Positions 16,624 to 24,965 are shown, counted from the first letter of the stretch. The stretch is 64,000 nucleotides of DNA from Panacibacter ginsenosidivorans (GCF_007971225.1 NZ_CP042435.1:4591501-4655500); one strand, 5' to 3'. Program-made: numbers and translations. Notes: generated by a model from the sequence alone, not told the origin.

Positions 16624-17997
16624 CTATGCTGTCTTCAAATTGATCGCACGTTTCAAAGGATTTTTGAACACCTGCATATCATCTCTTTCCATCCATAGCA
16701 ACTTTACTTTTTCTGCAGCTTCTTTCGGATCGATTCTTATGTAACGATAAAAATCCTTTTCTCTTTTATGTCCACTTATTTTCATGATAAGATAAACCGG
16801 AGTTCCTGCAAGAAATTCATTAGTGCAAAATGAACGACGTGCCGTGTGCGAAGTAATCCATCCCCATTTCGGCTTCTTCTCCTCAATCATTTTGTTTCCT
16901 TTTCTGTACGAAAACTTTATCACCTGGCAAATACCAGCAAACCTTGCAATTGTTTTAATGTGCTCATTGAATTTTACGTTTGATATAATCGGTATTTGTT
17001 CTCTAAACTGTCTTGTAAAAATTTCTTTTGCTTCTTTACGCATTGGTATCACAACCCAATGCACAGACTTCTCCTGCTTTTTATAAAGCATGTCTTGCTG
17101 TAAATCTTCTGGTTCTAATGAAGAGAAATCAGAGAAGCGAAGACCGGTTAAACATCCCAACACAAACAAATCGCGATAAGGGATTAATTCAGGATGTTCA
17201 GATAAATCAAGATGATATATCTCACCAATTTCTTCATAAGAAAGATAAATAGCATCCGATTCCTCTTCGGGGATTTTGTAATCACTTAAATCAATAGATG
17301 GAATAATTTTTCTTTTTACACGATCCTTAATAAAAATGCGTAGTTGTTTTATTGTTTTTCCAATCGTGTTTACCTTCACACCATAGATATCTTTTTTTCT
17401 TCTTGGCTGTTTATAATCGTAAGTAAGAAAATCAACGAAGTCTTCGTAGAATTGAAAATCCAAAGATGCAAACGTGATTTTTTCTTTTCTATATTTTTCA
17501 AATGCTTCAAGATGGTTAATCATATCATGATACACTTCAATCGTTCCAGGTCTTACTTTTTTTTCTTTTGATTTTACATAGTCATCCAACTGTTTGAAAA
17601 AAATTTCCTTCTTCGCTTTGTTTGCAGGGACATATGCATTTTTTAAATTAAAATCTTCCTGGGCAAGTTTATTCAACTTTAAAGAGGGATCAAATTTCTC
17701 TTTTACATATAAGCCCAATTCAGCAACGTCCTGCTGCTTCGCAAATTTTATCAGGTCACAGGCAAGACGAAGTTGACGATCGATTTCATCATTCAATTTA
17801 GCATGGCATCCAAATTCCTTTGGCAAAGTTTCCTTGATGCAAAGTTTCCTCTTATCCCAGTACTCAGGCGGAATGCTGATCTGAGTATTTAAAAAAGTGC
17901 GGTGTTCACCATCATGAAAAAACTGAAAGTAGACATTGCAGGTGCCATCACGACGAAGTCTTTTTTGTTCGCATAGTGGCTTAATTGGTATACGCAT
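16624..17997 (-). CDS. Tyrosine recombinase / integrase
   Basis: A 457-residue phage-type integrase of the Bacteroidota conjugative-element class. It has an N-terminal arm-binding domain (residues 1-90), a SAM-like core-binding domain (about 145-245), and a catalytic domain with Arg in LTGLRFSDF, the HTARRSF box, and GHKREKDFYRYI containing the late His and the nucleophilic Tyr. It reads away from the tRNA-Asp located 172 bp from its start codon, the standard layout for tRNA-targeted elements. Two 11-bp direct repeats lie directly upstream and could be arm sites. It should catalyse integration into, and excision from, the tRNA-Asp 3' end. Confidence 0.93.
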   Translation of the reverse strand: MRIPIKPLCEQKRLRRDGTCNVYFQFFHDGEHRTFLNTQISIPPEYWDKRKLCIKETLPKEFGCHAKLNDEIDRQLRLACDLIKFAKQQDVAELGLYVKEKFDPSLKLNKLAQEDFNLKNAYVPANKAKKEIFFKQLDDYVKSKEKKVRPGTIEVYHDMINHLEAFEKYRKEKITFASLDFQFYEDFVDFLTYDYKQPRRKKDIYGVKVNTIGKTIKQLRIFIKDRVKRKIIPSIDLSDYKIPEEESDAIYLSYEEIGEIYHLDLSEHPELIPYRDLFVLGCLTGLRFSDFSSLEPEDLQQDMLYKKQEKSVHWVVIPMRKEAKEIFTRQFREQIPIISNVKFNEHIKTIARFAGICQVIKFSYRKGNKMIEEKKPKWGWITSHTARRSFCTNEFLAGTPVYLIMKISGHKREKDFYRYIRIDPKEAAEKVKLLWMERDDMQVFKNPLKRAINLKTA

Positions 17998-18010
17998 ACA
18001 ACCTCCGTTT

Positions 18011-18033
18011 TTTTAGTCGCGGTTTTAGTCGCG
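18011..18033. repeat. Two 11-bp direct repeats upstream of integrase
   Basis: TTTTAGTCGCG occurs twice, separated by one base, 14 bp upstream of the integrase start. A spacing of 12 bp, just over one helical turn, suits cooperative binding. They may be integrase arm-type sites or an operator for the integrase gene. Confidence 0.65.
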
Positions 18034-18132
18034 TACGATACCGTTCTCATTTGTAAAGATAGAAACAGCCGCTGAAGGTCTGCTGTTATAAAAGATTGAA
18101 AAGGAGCGTGTTAAGTGTACAGATTTGTACAA

Positions 18133-18169
18133 ATAAGAAAGGCTCACATTTTTGTTGTGAGCCTTTCAG
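18133..18169 (-). terminator. Terminator of tRNA-Asp
   Basis: Read in the tRNA direction, GAAAGGCTCACA and its complement TGTGAGCCTTTC form a 12-bp stem immediately after the discriminator base, followed by TTATTTG. Whether this stem belongs to the chromosome or to the integrated element depends on where the crossover lies. Confidence 0.8.
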
Positions 18170-18243
18170 CGGACCGGACGGGACTCGAACCCGCGACCTC
18201 CGCCGTGACAGGGCGGCATTCTAACCAACTGAACTACCGATCC
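18170..18243 (-). tRNA. tRNA-Asp (GTC), element attachment site
   Basis: A complete cloverleaf: acceptor GGATCGG/CCGGTCC with one wobble pair, D-arm AGTTGGTTAGAAT, anticodon loop CTGTCAC with GTC, T-arm GGGTTCGAGTCCC, and discriminator G. No CCA is encoded. Its 3' end faces the integrase, so it is the likely attB. The gene is intact, meaning the element restores the 3' end on integration. Confidence 0.96.
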
Positions 18244-18270
18244 TCTTGGTTACCCTTATTTTCGGGACGG

Positions 18271-18303
18271 CAAAGATAAGGGGAAACACATTTTTTAAAC
18301 AAA
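18271..18303 (-). promoter_or_regulatory. Promoter of tRNA-Asp
   Basis: On the minus strand TATCTTTG (TAnnTTTG -7 box, 18278-18271) lies 27 bp upstream of the tRNA, with a TTTTG -33 element about 21 bp further upstream. This matches the Bacteroidota primary-sigma consensus. Confidence 0.65.
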
Positions 18304-18362
18304 ACTTTTCTCCTAAAAATTTGAAACTGTAATTTTACCGCCCAGCAATTTATATTCGCATT

Positions 18363-19364
18363 ATGCCGCAATACCCCAACAGACAATTTCTTGATTTCGA
18401 ACAGCCCATAAAGGAACTGTACGAACATATTGAAGAGAATAAAAAACTCGCTGAAAAAAATGCCAAGATCGATTACAAAAGCATTATACAGCAGTTGGAA
18501 GATTCTATTGTTGAAAAGCGTAAGGAGATCACCGAACATCTTACACCATGGCAGCGTGTACAACTAAGCCGCCATCCCGATAGGCCATACACACTCAAGT
18601 ATATAGAAAAAATGGCCACCAACTTTGTAGAATTACATGGCGACCGCAATGTAAAAGATGATAAAGCAATGGTCGGTGGTTTCGCAGATCTTGACGGACA
18701 AACAGTGATGTTTATAGGCCAACAAAAAGGTATCAATACCAAAACAAGACAGTTACGCAATTTCGGTATGGCCAATCCTGAAGGCTATCGTAAAGCGTTG
18801 CGCCTTATGAAGCTTGCAGAAAAATTCAATAAGCCGGTTGTTACTTTGATCGATACACCGGGTGCATTTCCGGGCCTTGAAGCGGAAGAGCGTGGACAGG
18901 GAGAGGCCATTGCCAGAAACATCTATGAAATGATGCGCCTGAAAGTGCCCATCATTTGTGTAATCATTGGAGAAGGTGCAAGTGGCGGTGCACTTGGCAT
19001 AGGCGTTGGTGATAAGGTATTAATGATGGAGAATACCTGGTACACGGTTATCTCTCCGGAAAGCTGCAGTTCTATTCTCTGGCGCAGCTGGGACAAGAAA
19101 GAAGTGGCCGCAGAACAACTCCGTCTTACGGCAAAAGATATGCATGGCTTTGGACTCGTTGATGAAATTGTGCCTGAACCAATTGGAGGCGCGCATTGGG
19201 ATTACGACGAAGCAGCAAAAATTCTTAAAAGCTATATTCTAAAATCGCTTGAAGAAGTAAAACTAATACCTTCAGATAAGAAATTAAATTATCGCACAGA
19301 GAAATTTGGCAGAATGGGCTTTTGGGATGAAGTAGCAGAAGAAACAGAAGATGCAGAAGCATAA
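18363..19364 (+). CDS. accA: Acetyl-CoA carboxylase carboxyltransferase subunit alpha
   Basis: A 333-residue AccA, close to the usual 315-330. With AccD it transfers the carboxyl group from biotin to acetyl-CoA, giving malonyl-CoA for fatty-acid synthesis. Diagnostic blocks are the N-terminal helical region with [19 protein letters not shown], the crotonase-fold core [19 protein letters not shown], and [16 protein letters not shown], which forms an oxyanion hole. It has its own upstream region after tRNA-Asp. It is the first chromosomal gene outside the element, and a bracket repeat starts right after its stop. Confidence 0.97.
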   Translation: MPQYPNRQFLDFEQPIKELYEHIEENKKLAEKNAKIDYKSIIQQLEDSIVEKRKEITEHLTPWQRVQLSRHPDRPYTLKYIEKMATNFVELHGDRNVKDDKAMVGGFADLDGQTVMFIGQQKGINTKTRQLRNFGMANPEGYRKALRLMKLAEKFNKPVVTLIDTPGAFPGLEAEERGQGEAIARNIYEMMRLKVPIICVIIGEGASGGALGIGVGDKVLMMENTWYTVISPESCSSILWRSWDKKEVAAEQLRLTAKDMHGFGLVDEIVPEPIGGAHWDYDEAAKILKSYILKSLEEVKLIPSDKKLNYRTEKFGRMGFWDEVAEETEDAEA

Positions 19365-19365
19365 T

Positions 19366-19422
19366 TTTATGAGCCCGGCATTTGTGCTGCTATTTAACTT
19401 TCGTTGCGTCGCACTCTTGTAC
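19366..19422 (-). repeat. Bracket repeat 1, subtype 1
   Basis: Core TTGCGTCGCACTCTTGTAC on the + strand, with the GAGCCCGGC tail touching the accA stop codon. With copy 2 it encloses dapA, cores facing inward. Confidence 0.9.
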
Positions 19423-19553
19423 CATTTATCTTTGTGCAGCAAATCAAATACATTAGGCAACATCGTATACATAAAATAACTGTTGCACTGCTTTGATAGG
19501 CTTATCGGTTTAAAAAATCATACATCACAACAACAGAAATCAGCGATCTAAAA

Positions 19554-20441
19554 ATGTCTTCTCTTTACAATCAACTACAAGGAACAGGCGTGGCTTTGAT
19601 AACGCCGTTCACGGCACAGGGATTTATTGATTTTAATGCACTCTCAAAAATTATCGACCATGTGATCGATGGTGGCGCAGAGTATGTAGTAACGCTTGGC
19701 ACTACAGGCGAAACACCTACGCTTGGTAAGTTTGAGAAGACCGATATCGTAAAATTTACTTATGATAAGGTAAATGGTCGTGTGCCGGTTGTAGTAGGCA
19801 TCGGTGGCAATGATACCAATGCGCTTATTAAGGACCTGCAAAACTACCCACTGGATAATGCAGTTGCTATTCTAAGTGCATCACCATATTACAGCAAGCC
19901 ATCACAAGAGGGTTTGTACCAGCATTATAAAGCATTGGCAGAAGCTTCTCCAAAGCCGATCTTATTATATAATGTTCCGGGCAGAACAGGGAGAAATGTA
20001 ACAGCAGAAACAACCATTCGTCTTGCAAATGAAGTAAAGAATATAGCAGGTATAAAAGAAGCCAGTGGAGATATGGGTCAGTGTATACAAATACTACGGC
20101 ACGCACCAAAAGATTTTCTTGTAGTAAGTGGTGATGATGCTTTGGGCCTTCCTCAAATTGCATGCGGCATGAAAGGCGTAATAAGTGTTGCTGCGAATGC
20201 TTATCCAAAAGAATTTTCAGACATGGTACGTTTTTGCCTGGCAAATGATTTTGCAAAAGCAAAAACCATCAACGATAAATTGGTTGATGCATATAACCTG
20301 ATGTTTGAAGAAAATAATCCTGCAGGTGTAAAAGCATTTATGGCAGAAATGGGATTGATCAGTAATAATGTAAGGTTACCATTGGTTACATTAAGTGCCA
20401 GTGTTTATAACCGGGTGAAGGCTTATATGGCAACAAGATAA
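19554..20441 (+). CDS. dapA: 4-hydroxy-tetrahydrodipicolinate synthase
   Basis: A 295-residue DapA, exactly family length. It condenses pyruvate with aspartate semialdehyde, the first committed step to lysine and meso-diaminopimelate. Key residues are visible: Schiff-base Lys168 in GIKEASGD, Tyr139 in LLYNVPGRTG, and Thr50-Thr51 in TLGTTGETPTL. It has its own leader and a strong terminator 25 bp after the stop, so it is monocistronic. Confidence 0.97.
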   Translation: MSSLYNQLQGTGVALITPFTAQGFIDFNALSKIIDHVIDGGAEYVVTLGTTGETPTLGKFEKTDIVKFTYDKVNGRVPVVVGIGGNDTNALIKDLQNYPLDNAVAILSASPYYSKPSQEGLYQHYKALAEASPKPILLYNVPGRTGRNVTAETTIRLANEVKNIAGIKEASGDMGQCIQILRHAPKDFLVVSGDDALGLPQIACGMKGVISVAANAYPKEFSDMVRFCLANDFAKAKTINDKLVDAYNLMFEENNPAGVKAFMAEMGLISNNVRLPLVTLSASVYNRVKAYMATR

Positions 20442-20466
20442 GCTTAGCAAAGAACTTTCATAAATC

Positions 20467-20494
20467 GACCTGCTTTTAGTGCAGGTCTTTTTTT
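20467..20494 (+). terminator. Terminator of dapA
   Basis: GACCTGC-ttttagt-GCAGGTC followed by seven T. Confidence 0.92.
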
Positions 20495-20513
20495 GTTCAT
20501 TTATGATCAAACT

Positions 20514-20570
20514 GTACAAGTGTGCGACGCAACGAAAGCCAAATAATTATTCCTGAGTGGGGTTCATAAA
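20514..20570 (+). repeat. Bracket repeat 2, subtype 1
   Basis: GTACAAGTGTGCGACGCAAC core with the tail ending GGGGTTCATAAA, 58 bp before the esterase start. With copy 3 it brackets the esterase gene, tails facing the gene. Confidence 0.88.
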
Positions 20571-20628
20571 AAAAGTTAATCATGATCAATGTAGTTTATA
20601 CAGTAGCAAAACTTTGTATTTTCACGGC

Positions 20629-21762
20629 ATGAAGAAAATAGTTTTACTGTTTGTTTTATATACGGTTTGCATAAATGTATCTGCCCAATTTACGGTGCGC
20701 ATAATTGTAAATGATGCGGCTACAAAAAAGTACGATGATATTTATGTGGCCGGCGATTTCAACAACTGGAACCCGCATGATGATACTTACAAAATGAAAT
20801 TATTTGGCGCAACAAGAAGAATATATGTCTTAAGAGATGTTGCGGCAGGCACTTACAATTTTAAATTTACAAGAGGCACCTGGGATAAAGTAGAAACATC
20901 TTCGAAGGGTGAAGACATAGAGAATCATGCTGTAGAAGTAAATGGGGACACTTCATTAACTTTTTTTGTTGCAGGCTGGAAAGATGATTTTCCTGATAAG
21001 CCAAAACCAAATACAGCATCTGCGCAAGTGCAGGTATTAGATACTGCATTCGTAATGCCGCAGTTGGGCCGCACCAGGAAAATATGGATATATCTTCCAA
21101 AGAATTATAATCTTTTAAGAAGCAAAGCTTTTCCCGTCTTGTATATGCAGGACGGGCAAAATTTATTTAATGAGCAAACAGCGTTTGCAGGTGAGTGGGG
21201 CGTAGATGAATGTCTTGATACATTGCAACAAAAATTAAATAAAGACTGTATTGTAGTGGGTATTGATAATGGCGGTGGTAAACGTATGAATGAATACAAC
21301 CCTTACGATGATAAAAAATTTGGACAAGGTGAAGGTGATCTTTATCTCGATTTTGTTGTGCAAACGCTGAAGCCTTTTATTGACGGGCATTTCAGGACAC
21401 AGAAAGACAGGCAGCATACTTTTATTGCAGGCAGTAGCATGGGTGGTTTGATATCAATGTATGCTATAAAAAAATATCCTGATGTGTTTGGGGTAGCGGG
21501 TGTTTTTTCTCCCTCATTTCAGTTAGCGCCGCAATTATATGCTGATCTGCAAAACACAAAATGGAAAGATACACACACTATATTTTTTTATGCAGGCAGA
21601 AAAGAGGGGGATGATATGATCCCTGATATGCAACACATAGAAGAGCTTTTAACAAGCACAAAATATTTTAACACTACAGAATTAATATACCCACTTGGCC
21701 AGCATAAAGAAGAATACTGGCGCAAAGCTTTTGAAGTTTTTTACAGGAAATTAATGCAATAG
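20629..21762 (+). CDS. Secreted esterase with N-terminal CBM48-like domain
   Basis: A 377-residue exported protein. The signal peptide MKKIVLLFVLYTVCINVSA ends before Gln. An AMPK/CBM48-type glycogen-binding beta-sandwich follows (YVAGDFNNWNPHDD at about 40-53). The C-terminal 230 residues are an esterase-D-like alpha/beta hydrolase: MQDGQNLFNE, GIDNGGGKRMNEYNPY, and the nucleophile elbow GSSMGG. The arrangement resembles bacterial enterochelin-esterase-like and feruloyl-esterase-like proteins, and the true substrate is unknown. The frame is open 72 bp further upstream, but only the ATG at 20629 gives a signal peptide. Confidence 0.87.
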   Translation: MKKIVLLFVLYTVCINVSAQFTVRIIVNDAATKKYDDIYVAGDFNNWNPHDDTYKMKLFGATRRIYVLRDVAAGTYNFKFTRGTWDKVETSSKGEDIENHAVEVNGDTSLTFFVAGWKDDFPDKPKPNTASAQVQVLDTAFVMPQLGRTRKIWIYLPKNYNLLRSKAFPVLYMQDGQNLFNEQTAFAGEWGVDECLDTLQQKLNKDCIVVGIDNGGGKRMNEYNPYDDKKFGQGEGDLYLDFVVQTLKPFIDGHFRTQKDRQHTFIAGSSMGGLISMYAIKKYPDVFGVAGVFSPSFQLAPQLYADLQNTKWKDTHTIFFYAGRKEGDDMIPDMQHIEELLTSTKYFNTTELIYPLGQHKEEYWRKAFEVFYRKLMQ

Positions 21763-21765
21763 ATT

Positions 21766-21821
21766 TTGTTTATCAGGCTATACTATTTCATGGCATCGGT
21801 TGTTGTGTCACTCACTTGTAC
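21766..21821 (-). repeat. Bracket repeat 3, subtype 2
   Basis: The core is of the GAGTGACACAAC type. It starts 3 bp after the esterase stop and lies between convergent genes. With copy 4 it encloses rnz. Confidence 0.88.
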
Positions 21822-21852
21822 GTTCAGAAAAGTATTGAGCAATAGTTGTTGC

Positions 21853-22758
21853 TTATTTGATTATATAAGTAACTCCTTCCAGCGCTAATTGTGTTTGAGG
21901 AAAAACTGCAACAGTTTCTTCCAGGAAAGCATCCAGTATTTCATACTTACTGCTGAAGTGACCGATCAGGAGTCTTTTTGGTTTTGCTGTTTGTGCAATT
22001 TTTGCTGCCTGTATAGTAGTGCTGTGAAACCTGCTGGCAGCTCTTTCTTCCTGATCCTTCAAAAAAGTTGCTTCATGGTAAAGCAATGTTATATCGTTTA
22101 AATGTTTACAGATTGTTTCATTGTAAATAGTGTCACCACAAAACCCATAGCTTTTTGCTGCAGTATTGGCAATGGTTACAGATTCGTTGGCAATGCGTTC
22201 GCCGGATTTAGTAATATAATCTTCTCCAGCTTTTAGTCTTTCATAAAAAATAGCAGGAATATCTTTTCCGGCAAGTTTTTCCATATCTATTTTCCTAGGC
22301 TTCTTTTTTTCTCTTATCACAAATCCCCAGCAATCTATGCGGTGAAATACTTTAAATGTTTCCACAGTAAATTTTTCATCATCTACAATTACGCCTTCAT
22401 CGCCCAATGCATGAAAGAGGAGTTTATAAGAAAACCTTGTATCGGCTGTAGAAAATTGTAACTCCAGGATTCTCTTAAGCGGTTCGGGTGCATGCAGGTG
22501 CAGGTCCTGTTCACGGTTCATTAAACTAAAACTGGTAAGTAGCCCCGGTAATCCAAAATAATGATCACCGTGCAGATGCGATATAAAAATATGGCTGATC
22601 TTACTGCGGCGGATCTTATAACGTGAGAGTTGCATTTGTGTGCCTTCGCCACAATCTATAAGAAATAACTGGTCGTTTAATGTAACGATCTGCGCTGTAG
22701 GATGTCTGTCGTAAGCAGGCAACGCAGAATTATTACCAAGTATCGTTACACCAAACAT
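21853..22758 (-). CDS. rnz: Ribonuclease Z
   Basis: A 301-residue metallo-beta-lactamase-fold endonuclease that trims tRNA 3' ends. The zinc motif HLHGDH is at residues 61-66 and the N-terminal GNNSALPAYDRHPTAQ is typical. Further metal ligands are the Asp of GFCGDT near 214 and the His of LIGHFSSKY near 266. tRNAs in this window lack encoded CCA, so 3' processing by this enzyme followed by CCA addition is expected. Confidence 0.96.
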   Translation of the reverse strand: MFGVTILGNNSALPAYDRHPTAQIVTLNDQLFLIDCGEGTQMQLSRYKIRRSKISHIFISHLHGDHYFGLPGLLTSFSLMNREQDLHLHAPEPLKRILELQFSTADTRFSYKLLFHALGDEGVIVDDEKFTVETFKVFHRIDCWGFVIREKKKPRKIDMEKLAGKDIPAIFYERLKAGEDYITKSGERIANESVTIANTAAKSYGFCGDTIYNETICKHLNDITLLYHEATFLKDQEERAASRFHSTTIQAAKIAQTAKPKRLLIGHFSSKYEILDAFLEETVAVFPQTQLALEGVTYIIK

Positions 22759-22882
22759 TGTGCATGTGTTTTTATAGTAGACGTAAGAAGTCTTAAATAT
22801 GTTGCAATATATCTTTAAAAATAATAATTATGGATGCATTAAGGTATGGTGTAATGCATAATTGCTGCTTCAGGATAAGAAT

Positions 22883-22938
22883 GTACAAGTGTGCGACGCA
22901 AGTAAAGCTTAATAGCAATGATACAGCCGGGCTCATAA
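22883..22938 (+). repeat. Bracket repeat 4, subtype 1
   Basis: One of the cleanest full-length copies: core GTACAAGTGTGCGACGCAAG, middle AAAGCTTAATAGCAATG, tail CCGGGCTCATAA. It lies between divergent rnz and the glycosyltransferase, just upstream of the latter's promoter. Confidence 0.93.
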
Positions 22939-22965
22939 TCTTTACAATAGTTTATACGTAAAAAC

Positions 22966-22995
22966 TTGCGGCATTGATGCACTACCTTATTTTTG
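22966..22995 (+). promoter_or_regulatory. Canonical Bacteroidota promoter
   Basis: TTG (22966-22968), a 19-bp spacer, then TATTTTTG (22988-22995) exactly fit the TTG-N19-TAnnTTTG consensus. The box ends 15 bp before the glycosyltransferase start, so the mRNA leader is very short. Confidence 0.8.
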
Positions 22996-23010
22996 AAGAA
23001 ATAATATTTT

Positions 23011-24039
23011 TTGATTAGCCCTTCTGTAGCCATTGTTATTCTTAATTATAACGGCAGCAATTACCTGCAAAGATTTCTGCCGCCTGTACTGGCATCAACC
23101 TATGCAAACAAGCGGGTTGTAGTGGCAGACAATGCTTCTATTGATGATTCTATTGAAGTTTTGCAAAAAGAATTTCCATCTGTTGAATTGATAACACTTG
23201 ATAAAAATTATGGTTTTGCAGAAGGTTATAACCAAGCATTGAAACAGGTTACGGCTGATTATTATGTATTGCTTAATTCTGATGTAGAGGTTACACCTGC
23301 ATGGATTGAACCCATTATTGAACTAATGGAAAGCGACAGCAAAATTGCCACCTGTCAGCCCAAAATCCTTTTTTATTATGAACAACATTTATTTGAATAT
23401 GCGGGTGCAGCGGGTGGCTGGATAGACCACCTTGGTTACCCTTTTTCGCGTGGCCGTGTGTTTGATGTTTGTGAGACAGATACTGGTCAATACAATAACA
23501 CAGCGCCTATATTTTGGGCAAGTGGTGCTGCGATGTTTATTCGCTCAGAAATATTTCATGAAGCAGGAGGGTTTGATGGATTTTTCTTTGCACACATGGA
23601 AGAAATTGATCTTTGCTGGCGCATACAATTGATGGGCTATAATATTATGTGTGTGCCTTCTTCTGTTGTATATCATATTGGTGGGGGCACTTTGCCAAAA
23701 GGCAATACCAGGAAAGTGTTCCTCAATTTCAGGAACAATCTTATCATGCTCGGTAAGAACCTGCCATGGAATGAAAAAATATGGAAGTTTCCGCTTCGTA
23801 TTTTTTTAGATGCTTTATTTGCCTGGAAAAGTTTATTATCCGGATTTAGTGAGTCTTTTATAGCCGTATTTAAAGCACATCTTGCTGTATTTAAATGGTG
23901 CATATCCTGCAAATCGAATAATAAGTACACCAGAGTACCTATGAAGAAGATGCAAGGTGTGTATCGCGGCTCACTTATATGGCAGCATTTTATAAAGAAG
24001 AAAACACGTTTTTCAGAAATTGTTAAAAAGAACTTTTAA
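23011..24039 (+). CDS. Family 2 glycosyltransferase
   Basis: A 342-residue GT-A fold transferase. The N-terminus SVAIVILNYNGSNYLQ, the LDKNYGFAEGYNQAL block, nucleotide-sugar/metal motif LNSDVEV near residue 92, and HMEEIDLCWRIQLMGY near 200 are the rhamnosyltransferase-like GT2 signature. A C-terminal amphipathic/basic region may touch the membrane. The only start that preserves the first beta strand is TTG at 23011; there is no in-frame ATG or GTG upstream within the leader. It probably acts in cell-envelope polysaccharide assembly. Confidence 0.9.
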   Translation: MISPSVAIVILNYNGSNYLQRFLPPVLASTYANKRVVVADNASIDDSIEVLQKEFPSVELITLDKNYGFAEGYNQALKQVTADYYVLLNSDVEVTPAWIEPIIELMESDSKIATCQPKILFYYEQHLFEYAGAAGGWIDHLGYPFSRGRVFDVCETDTGQYNNTAPIFWASGAAMFIRSEIFHEAGGFDGFFFAHMEEIDLCWRIQLMGYNIMCVPSSVVYHIGGGTLPKGNTRKVFLNFRNNLIMLGKNLPWNEKIWKFPLRIFLDALFAWKSLLSGFSESFIAVFKAHLAVFKWCISCKSNNKYTRVPMKKMQGVYRGSLIWQHFIKKKTRFSEIVKKNF

Positions 24040-24057
24040 TTATTTATTGTACAGCCT

Positions 24058-24065
24058 TATTTTTG
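24058..24065 (+). promoter_or_regulatory. -7 box upstream of small membrane protein gene
   Basis: TATTTTTG matches TAnnTTTG and lies 17 bp before the ATG at 24083. No good -33 TTG is at the expected distance. Confidence 0.5.
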
Positions 24066-24082
24066 CACAGCAATTTACAAAT

Positions 24083-24286
24083 ATGTCAAACGAAATAGAA
24101 AATTACAAAGACAAAGAATTCGGATATAACTGGGTTACTTCCTCCCGTTTTCTTTTTTATATGCAGGTTTTTGTAGTGGTAGCTTTTTTATTAGGCGGTT
24201 GTTACCAGTTATACGGTCACCGGTATAAAGGCAAGCCAGATGTAGAAGTGCCGGGTAATACATTGTATACGCCTCAGTACAAATAA
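24083..24286 (+). CDS. Small single-pass membrane protein (67 aa)
   Basis: A 67-residue protein with one hydrophobic span at about 22-45 (FYMQVFVVVAFLLGGCYQLY) between a charged N-terminus and a short basic C-terminus. The frame is open 63 bp further upstream, overlapping the glycosyltransferase, but the ATG at 24083 follows a good -7 box and is preferred. I do not recognise the family. Position between a glycosyltransferase and tRNA genes gives no clear functional hint. Confidence 0.65.
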   Translation: MSNEIENYKDKEFGYNWVTSSRFLFYMQVFVVVAFLLGGCYQLYGHRYKGKPDVEVPGNTLYTPQYK

Positions 24287-24304
24287 AAATTTACCTCTAA
24301 AAAT

Positions 24305-24334
24305 TTTGTGGAACAGTGCAGAATCTTATTTTTG
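24305..24334 (+). promoter_or_regulatory. Promoter of tRNA-Gly
   Basis: TTTG (24305-24308), an 18-bp spacer and TATTTTTG (24327-24334), placed 28 bp before the tRNA. Confidence 0.7.
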
Positions 24335-24362
24335 CACTCCCAAAAAACAAGTTCTTATAAAA

Positions 24363-24435
<73 letters not shown>

Positions 24436-24444
24436 CAGATAAAT

Positions 24445-24470
24445 ATCCCGCTACATGCGGGATTTTTTTT
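24445..24470 (+). terminator. Terminator between tRNA-Gly and tRNA-Leu
   Basis: ATCCCGC-tacat-GCGGGAT followed by a run of T. It implies that the two tRNAs can be transcribed separately. Confidence 0.85.
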
Positions 24471-24476
24471 CAGGTT

Positions 24477-24562
24477 GCCCCGGTGGTGGAATTGGTAGAC
24501 ACGCAGGACTTAAAATCCTGTGACCCGCAACGGTCGTAACGGTTCAACTCCGTTCCGGGGCA
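24477..24562 (+). tRNA. tRNA-Leu (TAA)
   Basis: An 86-nt class II tRNA with a long variable arm. Acceptor GCCCCGG/CCGGGGC, anticodon loop CTTAAAA containing TAA, T-arm CGGTTCAACTCCG, discriminator A. Confidence 0.95.
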
Positions 24563-24568
24563 CAAAAG

Positions 24569-24597
24569 AAGGTTATCATTTTCGATGACCTTTTTTA
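24569..24597 (+). terminator. Terminator of tRNA-Leu
   Basis: AAGGTTATC-attttc-GATGACCTT with one G-T wobble and a T tract. Confidence 0.8.
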
Positions 24598-24652
24598 TTT
24601 GGTACCGGACAGCAGTTTTCTACTCAGCAGCCGTTGCGTCGCACTCTTGTAC
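24597..24652 (-). repeat. Bracket repeat 5, subtype 1
   Basis: The tail touches the tRNA-Leu terminator. With copy 6 it encloses fucP and the mutarotase gene, cores facing inward. Confidence 0.85.
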
Positions 24653-24965
24653 TTTATAGCTGATGGCAGCAATTTATCTTACGCTTTCATTTCCCTTTTA
24701 CAAACAGCACAGTTAAATACCAAAGCTATTGTAATTTTCAAGTCGTTTAAAAGGTTTTAGCAGTAGTGCTTTATTCATTATTTAATTGAGAATGCTTATA
24801 CAAATTATTATTATGCATAAATTGTAAGGTGTTTAAACATTCTTGTTAAAATAGCTTTACTAAACGATAAAATATGACCACGATGCTTAGCTGAAAAATT
24901 CTTTCTTTGAATACAGGGAAATAGCCAAAACAATTCTTTCTAACGATTTACCATAATATCAACCA
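24653..24965. other. 313-bp leader region of the fucose locus
   Basis: AT-rich and without a gene frame I can support. It must hold the fucP promoter, but several TA/TTTG-like candidates compete (for example CTTTGAATAC near 24905) and I cannot choose one. No long inverted repeat or riboswitch-like fold was seen. Confidence 0.5.

Noticed and set aside
16624-18243. A temperate prophage end rather than a conjugative element
   Set aside because: Relaxase, MobC, coupling protein and primase are present, and there are no capsid, terminase, portal or lysis genes in the 18 kb seen.
23011-24039. Frameshift or truncation of the glycosyltransferase because of the missing ATG
   Set aside because: The domain is complete from the first strand. 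A TTG start after a canonical promoter explains it.
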